This document shows, piece by piece, positions 24,022-34,278 of a stretch of 64,000 bases of DNA. A model generated the notes under the pieces. The model was given only the letters and a program-made list of their open reading frames with translations. It was not told the DNA's origin and ran no database searches. Every line of letters begins with the position of its first letter. Position 1 is the first letter of the stretch. This DNA is from Forficula auricularia (Eukaryota; Arthropoda; Insecta; Dermaptera; Forficulidae). The translations under genes were made by a program, and so were the position numbers. The stretch is from NCBI GenBank assembly GCA_024734495.1, contig JALMQS010000225.1, positions 5,916,519-5,980,518 on the forward strand. The letters are read 5' to 3'.

Positions 24022-24265
24022 GTCTAGAAGCTATTTTACGCCCAGCCAACATCTTACACTGTATAAAGCTCCAATTCGACCCTGTCTCGAATCTGTGGAG
24101 AGAGGGGCCACACTAGATGCAATTCAAATTCGAGCAATTAAACTAATAGGAGGCCCGGCCCTAATTAATTCACCTTAGAGCTGTTTATGCCCTTTCCCTG
24201 TACTACAGATACTATCATGTTGTCTGTGCTGAAATCATTTATCCCCCACTAAAGTCTCAAGCCTA

Positions 24266-24366
24266 CCTTTGGGTAGTAGCTATAAGCTAATCGATATTTC
24301 ATTAGAAAAACAAACAAATTAAACTTCATATCAAAAATTTGTGTTTTCATATTATAAGCCGCATGC
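24266..24366. other. Short spacer
   Basis: AT-rich DNA between the LINE remnant and the next repeat, with nothing recognised. Confidence 0.4.
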
Positions 24367-24878
24367 ATTCACACTAGGCTGACGACTCGTGTTAACTCGT
24401 CAGCTGACGAGTGCAAAAATAAAAAAATAATCAATTATTTTAATTTGGAGTGTGCATATTAGGCTGACGTGTCGTGTCTCGTCAGCTCTAAATACAAATT
24501 GTCAGAACTCGTGGGGTCGTCAGCCATGATGAACTCGGAAGAAGAGCTCAGAAAAGGCTATTTACTCAAATAAATAAAACATATTAATTGTCTATGAATT
24601 TTAGTTTGCATAATTAATAATATAAGAGGTATCAAATTTAAGAATTCAAGTATTTAAATGAATTTAATAATTATGCAAAGTTAGATTTTCTTTTTATTAT
24701 TTGTATAGGGGATCAAATTTAATAAATCAGTCAATTATCATTTAAATTCCATATTTAATTATTTACTCATTTGGATTAGCCATCCAAAAGTCTCTTATCC
24801 ATTCCGCAACGATGTATTCCTGTCTGTATAAGCAACCAAAGAACAACTGACGAGTTAACACGTCACCATAGTGTGCAC
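24367..24878. mobile_element. Candidate MITE with CTGACGAGTTAAC repeats at both ends
   Basis: The left end ATTCACACTAGGCTGACG continues into TCGTGTTAACTCGTCAGC. The right end has CTGACGAGTTAACACGTC and CATAGTGTGCAC, roughly inverted. More copies of the CTGACG...GTTAACACG motif follow to 24945, and one (TGCATATTAGGCTGACG) lies inside. No clear target duplication was found. Confidence 0.4.
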
Positions 24879-24944
24879 ACCCCGCCTGATGCTGACGTGT
24901 TAACACGCCCCAACGAAAACGTCAGCTCTCGTGTTAACACGTAT

Positions 24945-25330
24945 CAATATTGTATAAAAGTGTAAATTGTAACTGGAATAACTCCCTTATATCGAATAAA
25001 ATGAAAAAATAAAATAACTATGAGCATTTGAATACCCACTCCGAGTTAATTGTCTACTCATATTTAGAAACATCGTAGTTATATTGTATTATTTGTTGTT
25101 CCTGTTCAACAAAAAATTATAATTAATTATCTATACCTATGTGATTTAAACAAAATTTTAACCCTTAATAAATTCAGAAAAATACAAGCCCATAGTAAAT
25201 TTTATCAGAAAAATACAAGCCCCTAATATATTTAATCAGAAAAATACAAGCACTTAATAAATTTAATCAGATTAATACAAGCCCTTAATATATGGTATTT
25301 AATAAGAAAAATACCAGCTTTAACAGTTAC
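24945..25330 (+). repeat. Second copy of the 15465-15840 repeat
   Basis: Nearly identical to the segment ending at 15840, including AACTGGAATAACTCCC, the ACCCACTCCGAGTTAATTGT block, TAGAAACATCGTAGTTATAT and the 35-bp AATACAAGCCC array. High similarity over about 380 bp suggests recent duplication or mobility. Confidence 0.75.
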
Positions 25331-25451
25331 TATAATGATGCTAGACCTGTTTTATTATATTTTAAACAATTTTCGATGCTCTTTTACTCGGTCACTGTCC
25401 ATCCAGAGAATTTAAAAGACCGAGTAAAAGAGCATCGAAAATTGTTTAAAA
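25331..25451. mobile_element. 121-bp hairpin insertion with a 12-bp target duplication
   Basis: Compared with the related site at about 15830, 121 bp are inserted and TTTAACAGTTAC is duplicated on both sides (25319-25330 and 25452-25463). The insert contains a perfect inverted repeat of about 35 bp (core CAATTTTCGATGCTCTTTTA and its complement) around a 24-25 bp loop. There is no coding capacity. The insertion family is unknown to me. Confidence 0.75.
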
Positions 25452-25463
25452 TTTAACAGTTAC

Positions 25464-26407
25464 ATATCTAATAAATCATATATTATTATGCCCTTAATAA
25501 AATCAGCGGCTATACCTTCTAGAGAAGTACAATTAACACCAAATATGAACGAATTTCATAAGCCCATATTTTTTTCGTTGTCCGCTTCACGTGAAATGCC
25601 CCTTTTGTATTTTTTGGTCGACCCACCCTCGGATAATAACTCTGAGTGATTTTTCCCGAGCAATGATTGAATCCCACACCCGCCCTTTGTCGTATTATTT
25701 ATTCAAGAAAGGAGAAGGTAGTACGGTAGTAGTACAAATGGCAGGCACCCAGGATAACGAGGAAGCGAAATTCGATTAGCCACCCCCTTGGCCGAGCCGA
25801 AGGGCAGTAGTATTCGGTGTCAACTTGTTCTACAGACAGACATACCCTGTAGTGTAGGGTATAGGGACGCATTGCCCCGGAATGATTGCATTAGTAAGGG
25901 TCCCTCGCTCGGACTCTCTCGACACGCCCGCCCTCTGCCAGCTCACCCTTTAGCAAACTCAAAATGGCGCTCAGCTATACATCCACCAACTCCTTTGATT
26001 CCTACCCCTTCTTTTGAATACAATTAAACTAGAAAGAGAAGGGTTGTCTCTCTCTCTCTTCTGTGTGTGTCTACTGAGTAGAAAATTAAATTAAACTCAG
26101 CAACTTTTAGCTGTTGCTCGTTAGTTTAGTTTGCTCTTTCTTTCTTTCGTTAAAAGACCGAAATGTCATTGTCTGCGTTCATTTGATTCAATTACCTTTT
26201 CTTTTCTTTTTTTTTTTAGTATTATTATTTTCTATTTGAGTTGATTTAGAAAAGTCATCGGGCGCAGACAAAAGTGGGGAAATTGTTAACGTATTTAGGT
26301 GGACTACTACTATAGTGATTAATAAATAATCAAGAGAAATCCTTCTAAGAGAGCACCACTTTACTGACAACCATCTTCATCTCGATTAGAAAAATATTAC
26401 TTTTTAT
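25464..26407. other. Non-genic stretch with a higher-GC island (about 25560-26060)
   Basis: The island is unique and complex (TCACGTGAAATGCCCC, GACGCATTGCCCCGGAATGA) and ends in TCTCTCTCTCTCTTC. Open frames at 25591-25779 and 25788-26027 have no recognised domain. It could be regulatory DNA. Confidence 0.4.
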
Positions 26408-26750
26408 TAGATTAAAAATTCCCAGTTCATTGGACAATGTTTTTTTATTGAAGCTTTTATTCAATTTTTGTACAACGTTTCGTCTCTCTCGAGACTTTTT
26501 CAAGCACTCAATTGGTTAGAGCCACATTGGTTGAGATAACAATAAAAATAATTGAGACATAGTAGAATTTTTTCTTTCTAGATTGATACAATAAAATAAG
26601 TCTAGACTCAATTATTTTTATCTTTATTTCAACCAATGTTGCTCTAACCAATTGAGTGCTTGAAAAAGTCTCGAGAGAGACGAAACGTTGTACAAAAATT
26701 GAATAAGAGCTTCAATAAAAAACATTGTCCAATGAACTGTGAATTTTTAA
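26408..26750. mobile_element. Penelope-like inverted pair
   Basis: The arms of about 140 bp (26408-26560 and 26605-26750) are inverted, sharing CATTGGACAATG..., TTTTTGTACAACGTTTCGTC and CACTCAATTGGTTAGAG. Each carries GTCTC gaga GAGAC hairpin DNA followed by GAAACGTTGTA. The first core block is TTGAAAAA rather than CTGANGA, so the ribozyme-like core is incomplete. Confidence 0.5.
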
Positions 26751-26869
26751 TCTACTAATTATAATGGACATTAATCAACATAATTTATTACTTTTTATAA
26801 ATTGTGGTGTTTTTTGAGGCTCTCTTATTACTTTTTATTTAAAAATAAATAAATAATTAAAAATTATAA

Positions 26870-27100
26870 ATAAATAATTAGGAAAATAAGGACAAGTTTT
26901 TATATGTGACTTTTTTATTTATCCACCAACGTTTCGTCGACTTTGCCGACTTCTTCAGGGCTTCTACAATTATAAGAACATTATTGATATGCATTTACAA
27001 ATAATTGTAGAAGTCCTGAAGAAGTCGGCAAAGTCAACGAAACGTTGGTGGATAAATAAAAAAAGTCACACATAAAAACGTGTGCTTATTTTCCTAATAT
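26870..27100. mobile_element. Penelope-like inverted pair with hammerhead-like cores on both strands
   Basis: The arms of about 90 bp around a 45-bp spacer share TTATTTATCCACCAACGTTT and GAAGAAGTCGGCAAAGTC. Each arm reads CTGAAGA, one extra A, a GTCG...CGAC (or near) hairpin, then GAAACGTTGGTGG. The cores are at 27016-27043 on plus and 26931-26958 on minus. A G at the expected cleavage position argues against activity. Confidence 0.55.
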
Positions 27101-28477
27101 AAACTTTCAAATTAATAAATAAATAATAATAAAATAAAAAATAATAAATAAATAAAAAATTGCCCTCTAATCAAGTGGACCCCCGGGTTCGAGTCCAACT
27201 CGTTGTAACTGGCTAAAATCTGATCCCTAGATAGAAGACAAAATTTAAAAATATAGTATCGTAATTGGATAATGGCTAGAAAGGCCGAAAAGCCAAAATA
27301 AACAAATAACTAAAAATAATAAATAAATAATATTTTTTTCTCCTCCTAATGGCCTCTGAATGAATTCCATTGTAGCCAGTCTACCATTTTAACCAGTTTA
27401 TAAACTATCAAATAGTATCACACACAATGAAAATAATAAATAAATAAATAAAACAATAAATTAATAAATAAAGAATAAATCAAATAAATAAATAAATAGA
27501 ACAATAAATTAATAAATAAAATAATAATTAAATAAATAACTAAAAATAATAAATAAATAAATAAAATAATAATTAAATAAATAATAAAAATAATAAATAA
27601 ATAATAAAAACAATAAATAAATAATAATTAAATAAAAATATAATAATTAAATAAAAAAATAAAAAAATAATAAATAAATAAAAAATTATATTGGGAGCCA
27701 CATAACTTTCAATTTTCCTTTTATTCAGTACTGGGCGTGAGCAGGCATGAGAAGAAGAATATTAAAATCACTCAAAAAATTTTCTCATTGTTTTTAAAAA
27801 TGTCTGAATGTGGAGAGAAATCATTTTTAATCATGATTTTTTTCTATCTCGGTATATCTGGATTCACCTACTCACGATATAATCTATAAAAACGAAAAGC
27901 CATATAAAGTTTATTTATCTATTTATTTATTTATTTAATCTCCTTGGTATGAACTCTTTCAATATATTTAAAATGAACCTCTGAATCTTTTTTATAATCG
28001 TATTAAATATAAGTATAGATAAATCGTCGGAGAGAGATTTGTCTTAAGGGTTTGGCTAACTGATGTCCAGCAAGCAAGTTAGCGCTTGGGTTCAATTCCT
28101 GAGGGGACGAAGCACGCCCTCTGATATGCAATGTTAAAAAATAGTTTCTTTTAAAATCTTTGATTCGTCCAATAAAATAAATTCGTTTCTTGATATATTT
28201 ATCATTTTAAAATTAATTATTAATTCACCGAAACGTTACACTTTTTCCTCAAATACATGTTTGCTCAGTAGGTATCAGAACCTACCTATTGCTTTTCGAA
28301 AGGTCTTTCACCTTTGTGCATTCTTTACAAAATTGTAACCGAAACTTTTAATTATTTTTTTCTGGTTTATTTTGCGGTTTAACCCGGAATTCTTTGTTTC
28401 CTTCTTCCATCTGGTCTGATTTTCTCTCTCCAATGGATCTATTTCTTTTATTAATAGCGAGATAATATTAAAGAGAA
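27101..28477. other. AT-rich stretch with two tRNA-derived repeat candidates
   Basis: At 27180 GGGTTCGAGTCCAACTCG is a good B box followed by about 90 bp and AATAAAC tails. At 28085 GGGTTCAATTCCTGAG is another B-box-like segment preceded by TTTGGCTAACTGATG. Between them, 27420-27690 is almost pure AATAA/AAT repeat. Neither candidate has clean ends. Confidence 0.4.
27420..27690. repeat. (AATA)n/(AATAAAT)n low-complexity tract
   Basis: About 270 bp of A and T in AAATAAATAATAA variants with almost no G or C. Confidence 0.9.
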
Positions 28478-28771
28478 GACCACAATGGTAGAATTTATCA
28501 ATCTGGATACCTGTTCGGTTTCTAAACCGGTACGGTACCTTGTGGTCAATCACTGATAAGAAGAATTAAGATCTCGTTGTCTGGCTAAACATCCCAGTTG
28601 CTGGATTGCGGTTGTTGTTGTTGCTGCCGTTGTTCTCGCCACTTTGCCAATCAAACAATTTTCTGACCATAGATCTGTGTGTGTGAGGTATTTGAATCTA
28701 ATGACGTAATGAGCGGCCTCTCTCGCTCTCTCTGTGGTCATATTATCCCGATCTGGTTAATCGTGACCACA
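28478..28771. promoter_or_regulatory. Cluster of four consensus RUNX sites
   Basis: GACCACA at 28478, TGTGGTC at 28541, TGTGGTC at 28733 and GACCACA at 28765 are exact matches to the RUNX consensus TGTGGTY on either strand, within under 300 bp. The surrounding DNA is one of the complex islands and also holds a CTCTCTCGCTCTCTCT tract. The CBFB protein encoded downstream is the obligate partner of RUNX proteins, so a feedback enhancer is an attractive but unproven reading. Confidence 0.4.
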
Positions 28772-30649
28772 AATCAGAGTTTGCCCAACCAGAACAACAA
28801 CTTTGCACCCGAACAACATCATAATTGACATGTTGACACTCTTTTAGAGATAGGTAGGTAGAACACTTCTGCTCGCTTCTTTGAGCATTTTATTAAATAA
28901 CACGGCCAAGTGCGAGACGAACTCGCGTTATTGAGATTCTGATTCCACCGACGGCGACGCCGACGTTTAGATTCTATAGATTTTGAAAATAATCAAATTA
29001 ACTTTAAAAAGTTTGTCTTGGTGTGTGACGTCACTGAAATCACAAAAAAAGTTTATCAGACATTACGAGTTAACCATGTCGTGTTGGTGTTATTTTTGGC
29101 ACTTGGGTTTGATAACCAAGCGAATGAAAACAACCTTTTTGACATACCTATATTTGAATATTGTTTTTTTTTTGGAGTGGAGGGGGGTCTTTTTCTTGTA
29201 TAATATATATTGTCTATGGGATCTAGTAGATAGACAACCTTTTGTGATTTTCTTAGTAATTTAAAGTCTACTTTTATCTACAATTTGAACTCCTATGTAG
29301 GTATTCAATCTGTTATATCGAATGAAAAAGATTTAATGATGGAGAGTGCACACTTTCGAAACTATATAGTCTCTAACAAATGAATTAACAATAAATATTT
29401 TTAGTAATTTTCAGATTATCATTCATTTGAAATACATATGTTTATAAATGTAAATTGAAATAAAAATAATTAATCTCTGATTAAATCCCACAATTAATAA
29501 TTTTAATTGAATTAAATTTAAAATAAATTGAAATAAAAATAATTAATCTCTGATTAAATCACACAATAAACTGAATTAAATTTAGATTAATTATTTTTAT
29601 TTCAATTTATTTTATGATTAAATCCCACATTAGTAATTTTAATTGAATTAAATTTCAAATAAATAGAAATAAAAATAATTAATCTCTGATTAAATTTCAC
29701 AATTAATATTTTTAATTGAATTAAATAAAATTTCAAATAAATTGAAAGAAAATAAAATAAATATTCCCTGATTAAATCCCGCAATTAATATGTAAATTGA
29801 TTTTAATGGTTATGTTATAAATGCCGAAGGTTTCAATACCTTGTATCGTCTTGCCTTGTGGTAGCTAGGCGCCTGCCTGATTATATGCTAATAAGGTATC
29901 TTTTAATATATAATATCGATAATTCAAATCATATATACCCGAGTAAACTTCATTAAGAAAGAAATTAAATTGATAAATTTTCTTAGAAATTCCCTTTAAA
30001 ACAAACAAATGATCTGATGTGTGAAAATTGTATGTTAATATTATTTTAAAAATAAAAGGGCGGGACGTTTTTTTTTTAATTCCTTCTCTTTCGTGGGGGA
30101 GAGGGCAGCATATTATTTAATCTGTAACGGATTTTATTCTTAAACGCAGGCATTTAAGGCGTTAAGTGATAAATTATCTTGTCATAAATTTATGAGGTTG
30201 TCGGAATGTAAATCGAAGAAGGCGCAGAAATTGCCGTTTCTTTTTGTTCTTATGCTAATCGTATTTAAGAAAACGTACTGAGTAAAGGTAAGAAGTGTGA
30301 CTTTTACAGCTTGAATAATAATAGGAATAGGAATATTAATATTATTAATAATAATAAGGGCAAGTCAAAGCCCAAGTCAAACAAGGTGTTTAGTGAACGA
30401 CTAGGGGTGGAAAGTATAAGCAGGGTGGCTGGGCTCTGCCTAAGGGGTGAAAAAAGAAAAGGTTCTCAAACGAATATTTTACAACACACGTGATCATTTT
30501 ATTTAATTTCCCCCTTTTCTGTCTTAAAAGTCACCAAGATAAGTTTTTTATAATTTCAAATCAAATATCAATCACTCTTATAGAATTCTCTAGCTCGAAA
30601 CGTTTCTTAAAGAAAAATTTAAATTCACATTTATATCTTATCTTATTAA
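28772..30649. other. Mixed non-genic stretch
   Basis: 28780-29000 continues the complex island. A perfect TGACGTCA lies at 29026. 29450-29800 is a set of four imperfect AT-rich copies containing CTGATTAAATCCCACAATTA. 30050-30500 is moderately complex with AATAATAATAA near 30350. Open frames here show no recognised family. Confidence 0.45.
29450..29800. repeat. Diverged AT-rich repeats with GATTAAATCCCACAATTAAT
   Basis: Roughly 65-110 bp spaced copies of ATTAATCTCTGATTAAATCC, one segment inverted. The TTAAATCCCGCAA motif links them to the palindromes near 20 and 22 kb and to 33790 and 39064. Confidence 0.6.
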
Positions 30650-30653
30650 AAGC

Positions 30654-31077
30654 GGCGTCCCTAAATTACGTGATGCGATTTTGGCGATTTTTCGGACCCC
30701 CCCCCCCAATCTCACGTGAGATTTTTCAAAATGCGTATTTTTAGTGTAAATACGTTAATCTGTGCGTTAATTGCGTTGGATTTATTTAAAAAACATAATT
30801 TGCTTAAATATTTGTATTTAAGACTAGTTAAGACTAGTATTTAAGACTACTAAGAACGTAGTCTAGAATCACAGTGAGAAAATCGAACAATAAAATACTT
30901 AATTAGGAACTACTAAAATTCGTAACCATATTTTAGTGGAGAAACATGTTTTACTTTATTTAACCCAGTTTTTACACTGATTCTTGCGGAAAAAAATACG
31001 TGATATTGGGTGAGATTCGGCTCGAGCCCCCCCCCTCAATTGTATAATACCTACATACTGTAATTTAGGGACGCTCC
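30654..31077. mobile_element. TIR element with GGCGTCCCTAAATTACGTG termini
   Basis: The left GGCGTCCCTAAATTACGTGA and the right GTAATTTAGGGACGC are inverted. A run of C follows each end inside (11 C near 30697, 9-10 C near 31027). ACGTGA occurs subterminally on both sides. No coding sequence. Target duplication not clear. Similar termini occur widely in insect genomes. Confidence 0.6.
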
Positions 31078-32490
31078 CAAATGAGAAAAAAATTATATTA
31101 CCTTAAACTTTCAGCTCGATAATTTTTTTATGTCGCTTCAAAAATGCACAAAAATCATCCCACCCCCCCAAAAAAAATTTTTATTTTCTATTCAGAAATT
31201 GTTTCTCTAAGTATGTAAAATAAATAAATAAATAAAATTTCAGCTCAAAATATAAATTTCTAAAGGTCGCTCAAATTTTTTTGTGATTTTTTAAACATTT
31301 TTGAGTGACCTTTTTTTTACTATCAATTTACAACAAAATGAAAATAAATTATAATGTATAAATTAAAATGAGAAATCTCATAATGGCTTACAAGATATTA
31401 TTATACCTATTTAATATTCTTTAAACTAACAAGGATCAAAATGAAAATTTTTTTGAGCCGAAACGTCAAAAATTGCATAGATACTATTATTGGCCAAAAA
31501 TTAATATTTCAATTCATTTTAAAAAATAAATAAATACAAACCTACTCAAGATACAAACATATTTGGTTTATTTTTATACGGAGAGATAATAAATCAGTGC
31601 AATTTTTTTTTTTTAATTATCTACGGCCTTAGAGTCTAAAAGTTACAAAAGAAACCTGGATATATAGTGAAAATTTCAAAAAAAAAAAAAAAAGCTATAA
31701 CCAGTGTCAGTTTCCATTTTTTTTTAGTTAAAAAAGAAAAAAAGAATAAAACCACAAAGGTATAATATTTCTGATCGCTGAACAGATTTTTTCGAAAAAT
31801 CTTAGAATATCCGAAAGTAAATAAAGATTAAGATTTCAAGATTTTTTCTTTTTTTTCACTTTTTCTTGAAAGTCAATTCTTTCATTGCGTGGGAAATTGG
31901 CCACAAAAATGCAGCCCCCCTCCGGCTTCGAGGTCATTTATCTAACCTGAGGGGGCTGAGCATCCCACCTGAGGCTGGTTGCTTTGTCAATGGAAATGTT
32001 GCGACTTCCGTCCAGTGATTTATCTCTCTGCCCGTTAAAGGCTCTAATAGAGTGGTCAAAACGTTACCTGGAAGACAGACAGACAGACAGACAGAGTAGA
32101 CACCTTCTGCAAACAAGGGTCAACTAACTTGGCCAGCAGCAGCAGGTGACCGAGTGCTCTTTTTATTTGCCTTAACCATTTAATGGCTACCGTTATTTAT
32201 TGGTTTCACCAAAATAAACGAGGACAATATTACCGGGCAACCTCAGGGCGTAGAGACAAACGACCCTGAAACAGAATAATGGACACTAGTTTACTTAATC
32301 GAAAGAATTCGCTTTTGTTTGGCTTAATATTTTTAAAAATTAATGAAATTAATGATAAATTAACAGTTGTGTGTATTTAAGCCCTTAAGAAAGTAACAGA
32401 AAGCGCTAAAAGAGTCAGATTTTTAGCAAAGTATTTGTCTATAATAATAATTATAGGCTTGTAAATTGGTTGTTTTTATTTTGTTTTACA
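31078..32490. other. AT-rich stretch, then a higher-GC island (about 31880-32290)
   Basis: 31080-31880 is A/T-rich with a degenerate GCCGAAACGTC at 31459. The island has CCCCCCTCCGGCTTCGAGG, a (CAGA)n run near 32075, and CAGCAGCAGCAGG near 32134. It has no recognised coding potential and is a candidate regulatory block. Confidence 0.4.
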
Positions 32491-32599
32491 AGTTAATCAA
32501 CCCTAGGATGCATGACTGTCACGGTATACATATTTACATGACATGGGTGAAATATACCCATTATGAGAAAACACAATAAATATTATTTATAAACCATAT

Positions 32600-33190
32600 T
32601 TATTTGGACCATTTTAACATTTTGTTATTAACATAACATAAACTAATTATTTTACAACGTTAAGACAATTGTTACATTTATATACAGTGTGTTCCTTACA
32701 TATTGGCTTATTACAAGAAATACATTGTCTTTTCTATATTATTTTGTTGGACACACATAACAGCGTGCTTTTATATTTAACTAGCTGCAAGGCCCGCCTT
32801 CGGCGGCCGTCTTGCTAGCCAGGGGCACGCCCCCTGGACCCCCAGCCTTCGAACCCCACCCCACTTCCCAACCACCGCCCACCCCCAGCACCCCGCACCA
32901 CCCTACACTACACCCATGGACCCTCACCTAAACCCTCCGCACCACCCTTCAACCCCACCCCTGTACCCAGTTTTTTTCATTTCTATCCTTCTAGTGACAC
33001 TACAGATTATGTCTCCATATCCATATTATTCACACTCTCACTGCTACTACTATCACTATCAATTGCATTTCTTGGCAATGAATTATAATTTGGGTCTATA
33101 TCTTCATTGAGAGCTGCATCTTCGTATCTCATAATCAGAATCTTCACTTGATTCTGATCCAACATACAGAAGTCTTGTCGAGCCATTGCA
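32600..33190 (-). pseudogene. piggyBac-like transposase remnant (N and C ends only)
   Basis: Reading leftward from about 33186, a short acidic Ser/Glu/Asp-rich region typical of piggyBac transposase N-termini is followed by stops. After the C-rich insertion, the C-terminal cysteine-rich domain (C-x2-C-x4-C-x2-H, then C-x2-C) is readable around 32780-32610 with one stop. The DDD catalytic core is absent. No function is possible from this copy. Confidence 0.6.
32782..32965. repeat. C-rich module inserted in the piggyBac remnant
   Basis: It starts CTAGCTGCAAGGCCCGCC, then CCAGGGGCACGCCCCCTGG, then about 130 bp of cytosine-rich DNA almost without G on this strand. The related module at 52496-52830 begins CTAGATGCAGGGCC and contains CGCCCCCTGGACCCCC. 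The shared start and strand asymmetry show a dispersed repeat. The proline-rich open frame is an artefact. Confidence 0.6.
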
Positions 33191-33736
33191 GCACAGTTTC
33201 TTCAAAATCAGAAGGGTATGTTGAGAGATTAGCTTTTCCTACCACCTGTCGATACCATTTCTACAAAAAGAGGCTGCATCTAAAGCTAATTTAAATATAA
33301 TATAGAAACCTACCGAATTACAAATATTTTCTACGATTGAAAACGCAACCACAAAACACAAAACAGCTTCGACGATTATGACTAACTAACGTAGTTAAAC
33401 GACAAATTCAAGAATGAAAGTGGAAAATCACATTATAATTAGCATACAAACCAAAATTAAATGAATGCAGCCAAATTTTAAACTAGAGAAGGTGAATTTG
33501 AATGTCGTAAATTAGTTCGGGTACAAAATACCCATGTCATGTAAATAATGGTAAAAATAATATGTAAATATTTAAATAACAATAAATTTGCAGTACACGT
33601 TAACACTTCTATTTCATTCATAACTAACCAATGAGGAATTCATGACATTTGATTACATTTCTTACACATCTTATCAGTAAAAAACAGAATTTTATTACAA
33701 CGTGGGTATAAAATACCCATGTTATGCATCCTAGGT

Positions 33737-34278
33737 TTAATTAAAAATATCAAAATAAATTGAAATAAAAATAATTAATCATTTACTAAATCTCGCAATT
33801 AATTGAATTAAAAGAATAGAAAGTTTATTTTCTTTATATCAATTAGGAGGAATGTTTGGGTGTTGAGCGGGTGGCCGCTAGAGGGCTAGAGGCAGATTTT
33901 CGGACATAGAGCTTATGAATTTAATATAAAACGGCTTTGGGAACATTTCAACGGGAATTCCATTATCTAGTGAGATAATACGTCGTCTACGTATATATTT
34001 ACAAGTAGATAGAGATTGATTTAGACCCCCCCCCCTCCTCTCGTTCTAGTGCGAACAGGTGTTTGAAATTTCATTCAATCAATTGAATTGGAACTCTCTC
34101 TCTCCGTGTAAGGAGTTCTCTCCTCTCTCTATTAAGTTCTCATTATTAGATTCTATTTCAAATTATAGACTGAGAAAATTATGGAAATCGAATTACATGA
34201 ATTGGCGTCAATTTATTAATTCAACCAACCATAAATGATAGCAAAAAGAGTAAAAAATAACAGAAAAAAACCTATTCT
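33737..34278. other. Non-genic stretch with a small complex island (33840-34140)
   Basis: TAAATCTCGCAATTAATTG at 33788 belongs to the dispersed family. The island includes a C-run at 34026 and CTCTCTCTCTCCG near 34094. No gene. Confidence 0.4.

Larger units (their letters stand above)
22597..24265 (+). pseudogene. LINE reverse transcriptase 3' fragment (jockey-like), interrupted by a hAT element
   Basis: Before the hAT insertion, frame +1 reads ISMLGVTHSGFDLSWNDYIS then KAAKFKLGLLFRSR. After it the reading resumes with SYFTPSQHLTLYKAPIRPCL, later AIQIRAIKLIGGP and YALSLYYRYYH. This is the C-terminal part of a reverse transcriptase as found in jockey-type non-LTR elements of insects. Catalytic motifs lie upstream and are absent. 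Short internal deletions (after IRPCLES) and a stop before the RAVYALS block show decay. It was transcribed leftward to rightward. Confidence 0.7.
32501..33736 (-). mobile_element. Decayed piggyBac-like transposon
   Basis: The termini CCCTAGGATGCAT and ATGCATCCTAGG are inverted, next to TCAA on the left and TTAA on the right (piggyBac inserts at TTAA). On the minus strand, transposase traces remain at both ends of the gene: acidic N-terminal SESSEDSDYE near 33140 and the Cys/His-rich C-terminal CISCNKPICKEH near 32690. The catalytic middle is missing, and an unrelated C-rich module sits in its place. Confidence 0.7.
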
